Notes: a model not told the origin generated them from the letters alone. 64,000 bases of DNA from Tetrahymena thermophila SB210 (GCF_000189635.1 NW_002476535.1:310001-374000), one strand, 5' to 3'. Shown: positions 25,894 through 40,001, numbered from the stretch's first letter. A program made the numbers and translations.

Positions 25894-28800
25894 ATGAGAG
25901 AGGATACTAAATACAGTTAGGAAGAAAAAAAAGATCAAGAGAGTTGTGCAACTAAAAATGATTAGCCTGAAATAATTAAGACTTATACATCGGTTGAATA
26001 AGTCATTTTAAGCAAAATTCGAGCTTAAGTGAAGGAATAGAAGGCTACACCTGGCACAAAAAATAAAGTAAATCTGTAATTAGCTCTACTGCACCAAGTA
26101 AATTATTTTGATTAACCTTCACATTTACTATTTTTTTGTTTATCAAAATAAATTATAACTTAGTAAGCTACAGGTGTTGGGAAAGACAAGTTGCCTGAAG
26201 AATTAGCACCTGGTGAATAGATTACTTTTTGCGGATGCTGCGCAAGATAAATTTAAAAAACTAATCTTCCTTTAAATGTAGATACTATAGAATTAGCTTT
26301 TCTAGGATCAGCTTATGTAGCATACTTAGAATACATAAAATTTGCAGCTAGACTTATTTTGACTTTCTTTTTGACTTCAGGCTTCTTTAATTTACTAACA
26401 AATTCAGCATTCGGAGTTGATTGCCAAAGCCCTGCTTAGCTAAGTAAATCTAATTAGGTAAAAAATTAAAATTTTTAAAAAATTATACAATCTACTTTTT
26501 TATAAAATATTAAAAGCAAATTATTTTTTATTATAAAAAAATGTAAATTATTTTTAAAAATAAAATAATAATTTGTGGATTATAAAAAATGAAAAAAAAT
26601 CATAAAAAAGCATTAAAATGGTTAATTAACCTAAATTTTTTCTTTTATTTATTAGTAAAATATGGAGTGTGTAAAAAATTGGGTTACAGAATTCAGCCTT
26701 GGAAATAAAAGATCAGAAAAAGCATTGATGACTTCCTAGTCTTTCTTTAATCTGTTTAGTATTATAATATGCATCATTCAATTTCAAAAGTTTAGATATT
26801 AAATCCGATTAACTGAAGAGGAATGCGATGAAAGGGAAATAAACGCTGCAGACTATTCCATTTTAGTCTCTGACATTCCTGATGAATTTACATATGAAGG
26901 AGATATAGAAAACTTAAATTATGAATAGCTATTAAAAGAGTATTTTAGTAAAAATTTAGCTGTATAATAGAAATAAAATAAAAAGGCTAATCAAAGAGAC
27001 AATAATTCAAATAAGGATTCGAACTCGAATAACTCAAATATAGCAGATGTTTTAAAGGAATAGCCAAAAGAAACAGAGATAGTATCTGTAGGACTATGTT
27101 TTGATTTGAAGAAATTTAAAGAAATAGAAAACAATTTAAATTAATTAAACCAAAAATTATCTAGATGTAAAGATGAAAAGTAGAAAGCTAAACTACATCA
27201 TATCATAGCAGAAGTAGCAAAATAAAGAGATAATTTTTCAAAGGACTATACAACTGTAGGAGAAAACAGATACAAAATAAACAATTTTACTGGCTATGCT
27301 TATGTAATATTGCAATATGAAGATGGTACTTATTTTATTTATTTCAGCTATCTATTACTTATTTCTAAAATATTTACATCAAAATAAAAATTTTTCCATA
27401 AAAAACTATAATAATCAGCTTTAAAGTGCAAAATCTTTAATAATAATAATAATTTCTGATTCTCACTTAATTAATTTTCATAAAAATATTTGACAATAAG
27501 ATACAAACAAAACCCGAGCTTTTTCAATATTGAATTTTTAAACAATTTAATTTTCTCAAAATTTTGTTTTGTGACTCCTAACTTATTTATAAAAACTATT
27601 TTATAAAAGATTAAGAAAGAATAACTGAATTCTACGAGGATGTGGAGTATTTTGCTTCTCTAATAACTGGAAAAAAATCATAAAAATTATAGTTTTAAGA
27701 TAAATTTCTTACGATTGAACCTGCTCCAGATCCAAATAATATTTTCTGGTTAAATTTAAGACACACACAAGGAGAACTATTAGTTAGAAGAAGTGCTCTC
27801 TTTTTTATAACACTTTTGCTTCTTGGGGGTTGTTTAGGCCTTCTTTTCTCATTTTAATTGATCCAAATGAAAGTAGGTGCTGAAGCAAATAAAGATAGTG
27901 TAATAGTAACTATATTATCTTTTTCAATCTCTGTATCTATCATCATATTGAACTTAAGTGTATAAATTGGAATTCAGTTTATTGCAGAGTAAAATAATAT
28001 TATTTAAATCTTTTTAATTATTTTTTTTTTAAACTCTAAAATTTATTATAATATATTAAGAATAAATTTTCATATCAAAAAATTAATTAAAAATATTAAA
28101 TAAATAAATAATCAAAATTATTTTCTAAATAACAGGAAAGAGGCAAGACCTACCAAAATAGGATATTATGATTCAATAGTAATAAAGCAGGCGTTTGGCC
28201 ACTTTTTAAATACTAGTGTGCTCCTATTTATCATTTAGGTGTTTATTTATTAAGATGGTGATGGCTATGGAAAATTGTTTAAAGCAGGTAGAAATTTGAA
28301 TTAATTTTTAATAAATTTAACTTATTTTTTTTCAATAATATTTTTTTAATAATTAATCAAGGAGGATTAGCATATAATATGAATAGCATTTTCATGACTA
28401 ATATGATTGTTTAAAACTTAGTATAAGGAATCAACATACCATTTTATGTTTCTAAAAGTATTAGAAAAGGTTTTATGAAAGTCGGAAATACCGAACATTT
28501 ATAAAAGTTAGTAGGTAATCAGGAATAACTTAACTAGTAATATTTTATTTATTTTAGATAAGAAATTTTTTTTAAATTCTTATTTTTAATTAATAAATTT
28601 AGGTATTTTGAAAATCCAATATTCAATTTATATAATAACTATTCAATAGTTATATCTTCAGTTTTTTCTTCTTTATTCTATGCTCCAGTGATACCATTCG
28701 CTTTGGTTTGGACTTTCTTTTAGCTAGTTTTGAAATATTGGGTTGATAAAGTAATTGTTAATTCTTTTATAATTAACATTTTTAAAATAGCTTCATTAAT

Positions 28801-30812
28801 CTTAATTTATTTACATTAAAAATAGCATTGTATAATAAAATAATCTACTTTAAATGTTGGTCCCAACATTAATTTATGTAAAGAGATGATTGAAAATTTA
28901 GAATATGCATTACCCTTGTATTGCCTATCAAATTTAATTTTCTTTGTTTACATTTCCAAGTCTAACGAATATGATTCACTATCGATATTTGGTATTTTTA
29001 TTGGAGTAATCCATGCAATACTACCAATGGAATTACTTAATGAGAGAATTTATCCAATTGAATCCTCTTGTAGTAATACTAAAAGTTATGAAGAAATGCG
29101 TTTAACATTTATCACAGTAAAATTATTTATTAACTTTTTTATTTTAAAATTTCAATAGAGAGCAAAAAAAATATTTTGTTAAGCAGATTAATTTTTTAAT
29201 TACAAACGTTTTTTAACTTATTAAATTATTCATTACATTTTTTTTCATTTTACAATAAAACAATATTTAAACTAAAGGATTATGACAGAGAGAATCCAAT
29301 TAAAAAATTAGCTGCAATTAAGAAACACTACAAAGATTTAAAGCAAAAAGCAAAAAGAGAAAAAAAACTAGTAAATTCATACATTTTATAGTTTTTTAAT
29401 TATTTACTAATCAATAATGATAAATTAACAAAAGGATGTTAATTGTTCTGAATTTCAAGATTCGATTGATTTCTCTCAAACTTCTTCATCTCCAATTATT
29501 AAAAATATATAAGCTCTTAAGAAAGAGCATGTTGCCAGGCCATCTATTTTTGGAGCCAGATATAATCAAGGCGAAATTTAAGTTAGTCAAGCTGAAAAAA
29601 ATTACTTATAAAATTTAGACTAAGATGAAAATCAAAAAAGTTTATTGGAAGGAAAAGATGAATTTTAATCATAAAATGGCTTGTATTTATTTTTAAATAA
29701 TTTTAATTTTTCTTGATTTGCTAACTTTTTTTTATATTTTTAGTGGTCAGGATTAGGATCAAATCTAGTGCTAACAAAATTAAAATAATTTGTTTTCTAA
29801 TTATTGCAAAAATATGAATATAGCTTAAGATGAAGAAAATCCAAATTAGCTGAGGAATGGAGCTACTTTAGAAAATGATACTTAATAAAATTATGAAAAG
29901 TAAATAAAAAAACAAACTTCACTCTTGTCAGCTGAGGGACAGTAATAATATTAGTATATCTAAGAGGAATTAAGAAATAAAAATAACAGTGGCTCATCAT
30001 CCAGATAACTAAGCCGATAAAGTACCACTCAAGTTGTGAATGAATAGAAAAAATTAAAATAGGATGATTATTTACAAGAATCTTAAAATATAGATCTTTA
30101 AAAGATTTAGATCGACTTTGAAAATCTAAACTAGAAACTTAGGTCAAAATAAAACACAGAAAGCACTAACACAGAGCATTTAACAAATGGATATAATGAA
30201 ATAAACAAACTTGATGAGAATTTTAAATTAGATGAATCTCCTTAAAATTAAAATAATTCGAAATACTTAGAGATGATTTCTTCATCAAAAACAAGTGATT
30301 TATTGCAGCATTTTATTTAAAACTCATAAAAAATTAGTTAATTAAATGAAATTTACAACACAAGTGACAATCTAAGCAAAAATTTTGATGAAGTTAAAAC
30401 TTAGTAGCAAGAATCTGAAATGAAATCAAGTAGTAAAAAAGGACTAAAATCTCGTGAAAAAGCTTTAAGCTAATAAAAGAAAAATAGCAAAATGCAAGAC
30501 TAATACATTAAAAGAAAAAGGGATGAAGAAAATAAACAATCATTACACTTATCTGAACTTTTCTTTGCAGAGGATATTTAATTTAATAGATCAGTAACAC
30601 CGTTTTCACCTTCTGATATCAACTTCAATAATTCAAGTAAGTCCTATAAACTAAAATAAGAGTTATTTGCTTCAAATAAGCAGTAATAGCAGATCGAGAC
30701 ATTCAATTTTAATAGTGATACTGAGGTAAATGGAGAATCTATTATCTATAATTAAAGCATCTAGAATATGAACTAGTAGACAGCCCGAAAAAGCTAATAT
30801 CAACATAGTTGA
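25894..30812 (+). CDS. OSCA/TMEM63-like membrane channel protein, tandem copy B, 1230 aa
   Basis: Eleven exons: 25894-26067, 26164-26457, 26656-27325, 27610-27988, 28136-28287, 28362-28536, 28603-28750, 28826-29116, 29278-29370, 29435-29682, 29744-30812 (3693 nt). Exons 5 and 7 have exactly the same lengths as in copy A (152 and 148 nt). Protein order is as in A: CGCC motif, TM block ending NLLTNSAFG, WVTEFSLGNKRS, a cytosolic loop ending FTGYAYVIL, then APDPNNIFW and the pore-region helices, with FYAPVIPFALVW and KYWVDK. The tail (about the last 440 residues) is Ser/Gln/Asn-rich and differs from that of A, so the membrane core is conserved while the tails have diverged. Intron 1 (26068-26163) is 96 nt and lacks an in-frame TGA, so its removal rests on the position shared with A. 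Family call is likely; gating is inferred. Confidence 0.8.
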
Positions 30813-31119
30813 TGTTAACACATATGGATTGATTGATTAATTCATTTTAGAAAGATATATATTTTTTAAGTTTTCTTATAAAATTAAAATAATATTTATC
30901 AATACGATTTGATATTAAATTATATATAAATATATTTATTTATTTACTTACTCATTTATTTATTTAATTATATTATTTTTAATGAATCATGTTTGTTTTA
31001 TTTAAAATGCTCTGTTTGTATTCAACCAAAGACTTAAATATCATTACTATAAATTTTCTATCTATTATTGATTAAAATTTAGTTTTTTTTAAGTTTAATA
31101 TATTCTATTTTTGTTTAAA
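30813..31119. other. Convergent intergenic spacer, 0.3 kb
   Basis: Between the ends of two converging genes; contains TTTA-rich simple sequence only. Confidence 0.55.
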
Positions 31120-32151
31120 TCAATTTTCTTCATTGGTTTCCTATATTTTTGGTAGTGCAAGCTATATGTTTTTATTTTCAACAGGTTTTTCTAAACGAGC
31201 TATTATATCATCTCCATCTATTGATTAACTATTACCATCATAATAATATGGGTTATCTGGAATACCTTGCTTTGCTTTTTTAAGCTATTAATTTTTTTCT
31301 CTTGTACGAACACGCTTTTCCATCCTATTTAAAACTACTTATTCAAGCACACATTTGTTTCTTCTTAAATTATTTTCATCAAACCCATACTTTTCTTTAA
31401 AATGCTATTTATCTTCAATTAATTAATCCGCAAAATCTAGTGTACTTTAAGCAAACGGAGCATTTTTTTCATATTAAGGCACAACTGCAACGTCTGATCC
31501 AGTAAATTTCTTATTATCTTAAATGAAATTGCAAATTATATTAGAAAGCTTTTCTATATTCTTATTTGTTTTCACTATATGGAATTTTGTTTTATGACGA
31601 CGAGTTTTCTTTTTAGGAGGTTGCTTAGAAATCTAATTGATTTCAGAAATATATTATTTAGTATGTAAATCGCTGTGCAAATCTTGCATAAATAGCTTTC
31701 TTCTTGCTATATCTTAAGCATAGTTATCTCTTTCTAAATTTATGAATGGAGTAGTTGGAGGAATATTTGTTTTTTTATTCTCTTGAGCCTAAGGAAGTTA
31801 TGTTTAAGATTGAGTTTATGGTCCATTAGTAATCAGACCATGATTAACTCTAGATAATACTTTTTAAGATCCAACTTTACGTATTTCTGAGACAGTCCTT
31901 TAGGACTATTATTAAGAAGGATGAAATGCAGTCCCTGATGCAGATCGAATCATTCCATTAGTTTAATTTACTTACTATTAAGTTGTTTAATTTTAATTGT
32001 TTGTAATAGGATTTTATTAAAAATATCCATTTTATTAATTGATTTAAGGAAGATAATAGGAGCCAGTAGGTTAGCAATTAGGTAAAGAAAAAATAATTTC
32101 TGCCTTTTTAGCTACCAAAGGAATTGTTTTTTTTGAATCTTATTTTTTCAT
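31120..32151 (-). CDS. Gln-rich basic protein of unknown function, 343 aa
   Basis: One open minus-strand frame from ATG 32151-32149 to TGA 31122-31120; the codon directly before the ATG is an in-frame TGA, which fixes the start. The N-terminal 120 residues are Gln/Asn-rich and low complexity. A better-structured part follows: FINLERDNYAQDIARRKLFMQ, then PPKKKTRRHKTKFH, which looks like a nuclear localisation signal, then DQLIEDKQHFKEKYGFDENNLRRN, a Lys/Arg-rich stretch MEKRVRTREKNQQLKKAKQ that could form a coiled coil, and an acidic-polar end with YYYDGNSQSIDGDD. No known domain is recognised. A nuclear role is a guess from the basic patch. Gene itself is well supported by length and composition. 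Confidence 0.75.
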
Positions 32152-32611
32152 TCACTAATTTAAAATAGCTTTTTGCTGTTTTTATTTTTAGATTTTAAAA
32201 CGCTGTTATTATAGTTAAGATTAAGTAAATAATAATAATATCTCAAATGTGTTTTTTAGGTGTAGTTATATTTTAATAATATCAAACAAAAATTATATTA
32301 TCACAAAGCAAAGCAAAACTAAGCAAACAAACAAAAACATAATTACATCTTTTTTATTTATATTTTAAATAATTAATAGAATTTTTTTGTTTAATTTTAA
32401 AAGTAAAAAAATAAAATTATCTTGTAAAGCATGGATAAAATGGTTTTTTTTATATAGATATTATTATTAATAAACAAGTTTTAAAATTAAATGCACATAC
32501 TAATATTAAATAATTTTATCTTGACTTTTTATTATTTTAAATAATATAAAACCTAGTTGCATTTTTTGATAGATTATGATTAATAATGATCTCTTGCTTA
32601 CAATCAATCAA
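32152..32611. other. AT-rich intergenic spacer, 0.46 kb
   Basis: Separates two minus-strand genes; no motif recognised. Confidence 0.5.
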
Positions 32612-35600
32612 TCATTAATTTAGTATTTCATTTTAATTTAAATCTTTATTATTTAAAAATGATTTTTTATTTTATTTCAATAGTGACTGATTTATTTTTT
32701 GTAATGTGTGTTTTATAAATATTCTGAATTAAAAGGAAAATTTCCAGTAATATTTAAAGCGTGAATAAGATGTTAACAATGACTAATAGAATTAAAATTA
32801 TTTTTCCAACTAAAATGTAATCCTCAAGTCCCTATTTATCTATTTAAGCATTATATTAAATTTTTTTTAATTATAATATAATCAATATGTGGAGATACCA
32901 AACAGAGCTAAAGATCATATCGCCTAAGAATTTAATGTATCTACTCATAATATTAGTATATGGTTTTTAAAAAAAAATTGATATAGATGAAAGAAACATC
33001 AACGTTCCATTTAATGCACAGACTAAAATAGGATAATTATATAAAAATAAAATTATAGCCAAGTAAAAATATTTCTTTATCATTTGAATTATGAAATAGC
33101 TTCTTTATAGCAATGAATTCTTATTTTGGATTCTTTCAAAAAATAATTTAGAGTATTCGCTACTTTTTTTAGAATTATTAATGACATTTTTAAGATTAAA
33201 GTGAAATAATTTTAACTAAAAAATAATTTAAAAAATTGCAATATAGAATACAATTCTATAAAAATAATTGTTTTACTCAATTTAAAAGAATTAAATAAAT
33301 ACTGAAATCATTATTATTAAAAGGTTTACTTCATTATCACAATTAATCCTCTAAATTAAGAATATCTTTATTTTAGTCATTTAGCTTTACTTTTTTTAAT
33401 CTCTTGAAAATAATAACCATACTTATGCTATCCCTAAAAGTATTAAAAAAGCTGATTATTTTAAAATTACAATTGGGATATTCACAATCAAGCTTAGCAC
33501 AAACCCAAATTTGTAGAAGTTTCCATAGCTAGGTTACTGTGAATCTTATACATCAAGCAAATTATTAAAAAAGTAAAATTGTTATTTATAAATTGTTGAC
33601 TGGTAGTCTGGTACAAAAGGAAATATAAACATTCCTATAATCTAATAAAATTTATATAGATCTGGTGGAACAACTGTATTAAGTAATAAAAAACCAGCTA
33701 TTGGCTGCAACGTGTTAAGCAGATAGAACACAATCTGAATCTGATTAATAAATTGGAATAAACTACTATTATCATCTTTAAAGCTATTTATCTAGTTATT
33801 TAAATAGTCAATTGACTAATTTTCTAAATTTTTTGATTACAATATTAAAGGGCCAATCTAAAATCCTAACATTTAATTAATGTAGGAATATTTCAAAATA
33901 CTTTTTTGATCACTGCTTAAAAAGTATTAATTATCCTTAATGTAAATATATGCCTATTAGGCATAAAAATCTTTATTTACATTTAAACTTACTTTCAATA
34001 TATTTTTGCTTATTTTTGGAGAAGAAAGACTATAATATTATTTATCTATATTTGGAATATATAGCTGAAGTATATTGTTTAGAGGAGATGTAGAAAAATC
34101 AATATCTTTCATGTCTTTTGTAAAAATAATCTAGATAATATATGTATTTTAAATTAATTAAACTTTTATAGATAAATCTAGCCCATCTAAACATTAAATT
34201 TTGTTATCTTTTGATAGAAAAGACTGCAAATTAGAAGGACACTAACAATATTAACCATTCTATTTTAGTCCACTTATACATTGTAAACATTCTTTTTATG
34301 TGCATTACATACAAAATTGTTAGCAATTTTTACAACTTTAAGTTAAGGAATTGTAATAGGTATTTAAAGGACAGTGTTAGCAACTTCCATCTGGACCTTC
34401 AACATATCCTTAAATACACTAGCATTGTGGCGGATTTATTCTATTAGCTTAGCATTACTAGCAATTACTTGGGTCTATAGTGCATGTCAGGTATTATTTT
34501 TCGCAGGTTAATAAAACGCATTAAGATTTAACCTCTTTATATGTTGTATTACACTCACATGAAGGCAGTACCCTACTTGGTGATGAGCATGTTAAACACT
34601 AAAATTAAGAATTTATACAAGATTTGCATTTATCAGAGCATTTTTTACATTAAAAATTTGAGTCTAAGTATTATCCTTCATGTAGACAATTACATGAAGG
34701 CGGGCCTTGATCTGGAAAATAACAGTCAGTGCAGTTATTCATATCATCTATACATTCTTTGCATATAGCACTACACTTTTAACATTTTTTAAGAGATTGA
34801 TTTAAAAAATAGCTTGAAAGACACTTCAAACAGTTTTTAGTTGGATCAGCATTCTAATCTTTACATATTTTGCAAATAAATATGCCGTTTACATATTCTC
34901 CTACTGCACAAAGAATATTATCTTAAGAAGAAACTATAACTTAATCACATGTTTGATTCTTTAAATTAATTACAAAAATTTAATTAGTGTTTACTGATAG
35001 TTATAAACACTACTTCTGTGTAATAATAGCATTCTTATAGTAGAGGTATCCATTTTTAAGTCTTATACATTTCATATTTTAAACATTAATGTAAATGTAA
35101 CAAGGATTTAATTGAGTGTAGTCATAATAAATAAATCCATAGGCATCATAAATACTAAAGTTATCGATATATAATAAAGTATACTAGCCTGGAATAGATA
35201 TTTAAATATTTTAAAGTCCTTCAGTTTAAAGTAATCCTTAAAAAAAGAGTGATTCTTTAACTTGATTACAAACAATATCTACCTAAAAGTACTCTAAAAA
35301 TTTAATATCTTGCATAGTTCTGTAATTTTAGGGATGAATCAGTACAAAATTAGACTGATTCAAATATAAAACAGCGTTTTAAGTAGATTTGCAACCCTCT
35401 ATTAGGCATACAATTATTCTAAATATATTTAAAGCTAAATAAAACTCAAAATAAAAAACTATACTTATATTACTAAAGTAAATCATCTAGTAAAATAAAA
35501 TCAGTTGTTCTTAAATTTATCCTTGAAATTCTATGTTAAATGATGTTGTTAATATCTAAAAGGTGTTCCCAGCAAGAAAATTTACATTTCCATAAGTAGT

Positions 35601-37922
35601 TTAGGACAAACCAAATCCTTACACAACATTATAGAATTGTAATGGGCTTACAAAAATTAAATCAGTAGAGGACAATATCCCATCATTATTTTTGATTTCA
35701 TTTTAAAAATTGGATTAATTTGAATCAAAAGCATATTTAGCAAGTAGCTAAACATCCTTAGCCATAAATCTAAAGAGATAATCTATTCCTTCTGTTGTGG
35801 GATAATTAATATTTTTAATAAAAGTAAAAGGAAATTGATACAGTGAAAAGCAATTTAAGGTTGTGTCGAGCTAAACATCACATCTACCTATGCAAATTTA
35901 TATTTAATTATCATAACTTACTTAGTAATTTCTATATTCTTCATACTCGTTCACCCTGTTTGAATTTACCATAAAGATATGGTTTATATTATCACTCCAA
36001 TAAGCGAGCCAAACTGTGTCAAAAGGAAAAAATTAGAATTATTTTTGTATTGAGTTATCGAGAGTAAAAAGTATACTGAAAAAAACATCTCCATTTGCTG
36101 GATTTGTGTCAGTTTTTAAGAATATATTTAATATATCTTTATTATTTTTGAAAACCCTAGCTATTTAAATCTAATTAAAACCAGAATTATATGCTAAAAT
36201 ACTTATTCCAAAGGAAAAGAAAATAGATTTATCAGAAGGATTCATATTTAATTAAAATTATGTAAATATAAACTTATTTGGATCTGTTTCAACTCCTGAT
36301 GCTCCGCACCCCTGTCCAATATTTGGTTTAGAAATAGTGTACCTTAGATTATTTGTGCTAGGTATTATTAATAGAGGCTAAATACAATTTTTTCCATCGT
36401 CAAAATAGTTGGAATTAATACATTTTCTATTTTAATCTCTATCAGAGCTACAATCAGACAAACTATTACAGTATAAACAATAAGAAGGACACTTTTAACA
36501 TTGATTTCCATCAAAGTAAAATCCTCTTAAGCATACACAATTGTTAGAGGAGTTAATATCATTTACCATATCCTAAGGACACTAAATTCTTTAAGGGGAA
36601 TCTTTAACCCCTATAATATCATAATCAGTATAAGGACTTTACTTTTATACACACTTCATTTTGTTTTAAAAATCTAATAGATATCCCTGCTAACAAATAA
36701 TGCAAATCCCATCAAATGTTTGCAAAAAGCAATCTAAAGTAGAATAAAGAGCAGAGCCCAAAAAGATTCGGATATGACTAAGCTGAAAAGATACATTTAA
36801 GGATAAAAATTATAACATAAAATAGCATGGAATGGTAATAGAACTTTGAGTTAAATAAGCTCCACTCCCTTATACTATGAGAGATATTTAAGCTTTCCCG
36901 TATTAATTAAAAATAATAACTATTTGATTCCATTATGTAACACTAGAGACTGGCAAAAAATCAGAATCTAACATGAAGCTGTTATCTTTGAAGGAGACAT
37001 ATTTTATTGAACCATAATTATAGATCTATAGCATAGATTAAGGAATGGTCTAAAGACTTGATATCTTTACATAAAAGGAAACAATATATTCGTTTTACCC
37101 TTATAAAATTATATTTGCAGTGTAGAAAGATTATCCAGATTACAAAACATTATATTCTTAATTATTATTTATATTAAGAAAGATTTTTTATTGTAATTTG
37201 TTATAGTCACCAACCAAAAATTTATCATTCTTTAGAGTGTAATAATAGTCGTAATGTTAAAAGAGAGAAGATTTTGTATGATATATATAATCTTCTATTC
37301 TACTTAATGATGAAATATTTAATTAACTATTAATATACAAATAGAGTTTCTTAGTTTAAGAGCAAGATGGATTCAAAGTTAAAATTTTAGGAGGATTTCC
37401 TCCGTTAAATGTTAATTCGTTTAGTAAAATAGGAAGTTGTACGTAAGATATACTTTAGTTAAATGAAAACCTACCAGAAGGAGTTGCAACCATTACTGTA
37501 CAAATAAGATTACTTGTATCAAAATCTAAAACAATATTAATCCAAGTGTTATGACTGACTAAAGGATTATTTTTAAAAGATTTCAATCCTTAAACATTTA
37601 AATAGATAATATTTGAATTATCATATGATAATGACACTATTAAATTGCCATTTCGATGCACAGAAAATAAACTATATTCCTAATTATATTATCCTTAAAA
37701 TAAAAACCATCCAGACACTGTAAATTTTGATAAAGAAGGCATATCTGAGAAAAGCTTAGAAAAGAGAAAAATTTGAGCTTTGTTATCAGGTAAAACATTG
37801 CATGGTTAAATCAAGAGTTGATCATATACGACAGCCATAATTACATTCTTATATGGATTTAGTTAGGCATTTATATAAATAAAAACAAATTAAAATATCA
37901 AATTTAGTTTAAGATTTCTCAT
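32612..37922 (-). CDS. Large cysteine-rich multi-pass surface protein, 1747 aa
   Basis: Exon 1 37922-32899 (5 kb, no internal stop) and exon 2 32831-32612 joined across a 67-nt intron. A cleavable signal peptide is clear (MRNLKLNLIFQFVFIYINA). Two extracellular regions resemble the laminin-G/concanavalin-like sandwich (about residues 60-390 and 540-900), with runs such as FTVSGWFLF and NTWINIVLDF. Between and after them are furin-like cysteine-rich repeats: about 400-500 and a dense block at about 1015-1245 with many CxxC spacings (CKKCSDKCKSC, CQHCPLNTYY, CQQFCMQC). The C-terminal 350 residues hold about five or six membrane helices and a basic cytosolic end. This architecture is typical of large ciliate surface-protein families. 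The last exon is less certain: without the intron the frame ends about 25 residues later at a TGA near 32824. Confidence 0.85.
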
Positions 37923-38011
37923 TCTTAATTAAGATTTTTAATTTTAGTATTTCTAATGAATTAATATATTAAATAATTAACTCAATAAAGAATGTATGAT
38001 TATTTATTTAA

Positions 38012-38278
38012 ATGGCTTCTCACATTAAACAAGATTCGGACTTGATTCGTAAATCATTTGTTAGCTTTTATGATTATTAAGGATAAATATGTTTTCCTAA
38101 TTTATCCTGTTCTTCTTTCAAATATAAATTTATAATATTTTATGTAGATAATATCATCAAATTAAATGAAAACTTAAAGTTATTAATGAAAAAATGTTTA
38201 TTAATTTCCTTTTCCAACATAAATTAGAATAGAATTATTTTTTCTTATATATTTATATTTTACTTGAAAAAACATTGA
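38012..38278 (+). CDS. Weak small ORF, 88 aa, possible gene remnant
   Basis: Open from ATG 38012 to TGA 38276-38278 with three TAA/TAG Gln codons. The first 30 residues (MASHIKQDSDLIRKSFVSFY) look gene-like in composition, while the remainder is the Ile/Phe/Lys mix of noncoding DNA. It lies just upstream of, and divergent from, the cysteine-rich gene. It may be a single surviving exon, a young gene or chance. Confidence 0.22.
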
Positions 38279-40001
38279 CAAAATTCACTTCAAGTATTTT
38301 AGGATATAAAAGAATTAATTGAGAAAAAAAAGTAAGTAAGTTTGTAAATTACAATGAGAATTCTGACAATTATTAATATTAATTAAAGTAAGTTTTTGTT
38401 ATTAAAAATATTAATAATTTAAAGTTTACATTAAAATATGTAATTTAAACTTAGTAATAAAAATAAATAAATAAAATTGTAAAATTTCAAAAATATTTTT
38501 AAATCTCCAACAAATAAATGTAAAAATAATATTTATTATTACTTAACAAAAATAACACCAATAAATATTAATTACACTATTACTTCATCATAAATAACCG
38601 ATTTTGCTACAGCTGTTATTAATAATGTAGGATAAATAAATATTTATGCATCGAATGTTGTTGATTTATAAGACTTATCTAAATATTATTTTGATTTAAT
38701 TATTTGTAATATAATAATCCTTAGTTTCTTAATATATTAAATAAAAAATATATTATAATTATATTTTTTTTGATTTGACAAGGAATTTTTATAAATTTTA
38801 TTTATTTTAAAATATAATTTTTCTAAAATATTTTAATTATATAAATATAGCTTTAATTATATTAAAGGATAGAATATATATTTTATTTAAACTTTAACCA
38901 TAATATAAATAGACTTTTTAGCAAAACTCAATAAAAATCTAATATTAAATTGCCAAATAAAATTACTCTTTTAAATGATTCAAAAATATTTATATCAAAT
39001 TCATTTTTTTTTGAATTAATAAACATTTTAAAACTAATTTATAATTATAATTTAAAAATTAATATTTTCTTTACATAATGATAAGTTTTCAAGGACAGCT
39101 ATAAGACTCACTTAAAACTTATAAAATAAAAAAAATGGTTATTTAATTTAATAGTAATATTTTGAATATGAATGTTAAATTAATTCAAAATAAAAATAAT
39201 TTTTTAATATTTTTAAATTCAAAAAAGTTTTAATTTTAGTTTTTTATTTATTTTGTAATAAAATTTTAAATCATCAAAATTAAGTAAAGTTTAATAAACA
39301 TCAATGATAGTTAATATATTTTATCATATAAAAGAAAGTTATCAAATTTTCTTAATAATTTCTTAAAGGTAATAATTAATAATCAGGAATAATATTTATT
39401 GCGATGAAAGTTATATTAAATAATGACTCAGTTAACTTAAAAGAAAAATAAATTTTCAGAAAATAAATAAGAGTGGAGAAAGAAATTTATTAAAAAAACA
39501 AATATATTAAAAGAATTCTTTGAATTAATAAACTATTAAATTATGATGTTATTAATATCTCTAAGTTTTATTTTAGATAAATGCATATTTACAAAAAAGT
39601 AGGAATTATAAAGTCTATTTAAACTATAAAAAACATTTATAAACTCTTTAATTTATATTATATCAATATAGCTTTTTTCTTTACTAGTTTAGATTTTATA
39701 AAATTCATGTTGCTGTTAATTCACTGAAAAATAATAAAATATTGTAAGAATAAATTCTATGATTTTATTTTAGTTTTTTCTTCTTTAAAATTGGTTAGTT
39801 AAATAATCACAGACAGTCTGACTTTTAACTAAAATACTTCAATATATTTACTAAATGTAAAGGGATTTATTGAAGTATTTAATTGTGAAAAAATTTATCT
39901 AAATTATTCAAATTTAAATGGTGAACATTTTAAATACAAGGTATTATTTTATCAATATCCATCTTTAAATAACATGTTTCTTCATTAGATTTAATTAGAT
40001 C

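Noticed and set aside
34541-34768. Plus-strand ORF of 75 codons
   Set aside because: Antisense shadow of the cysteine-rich gene.
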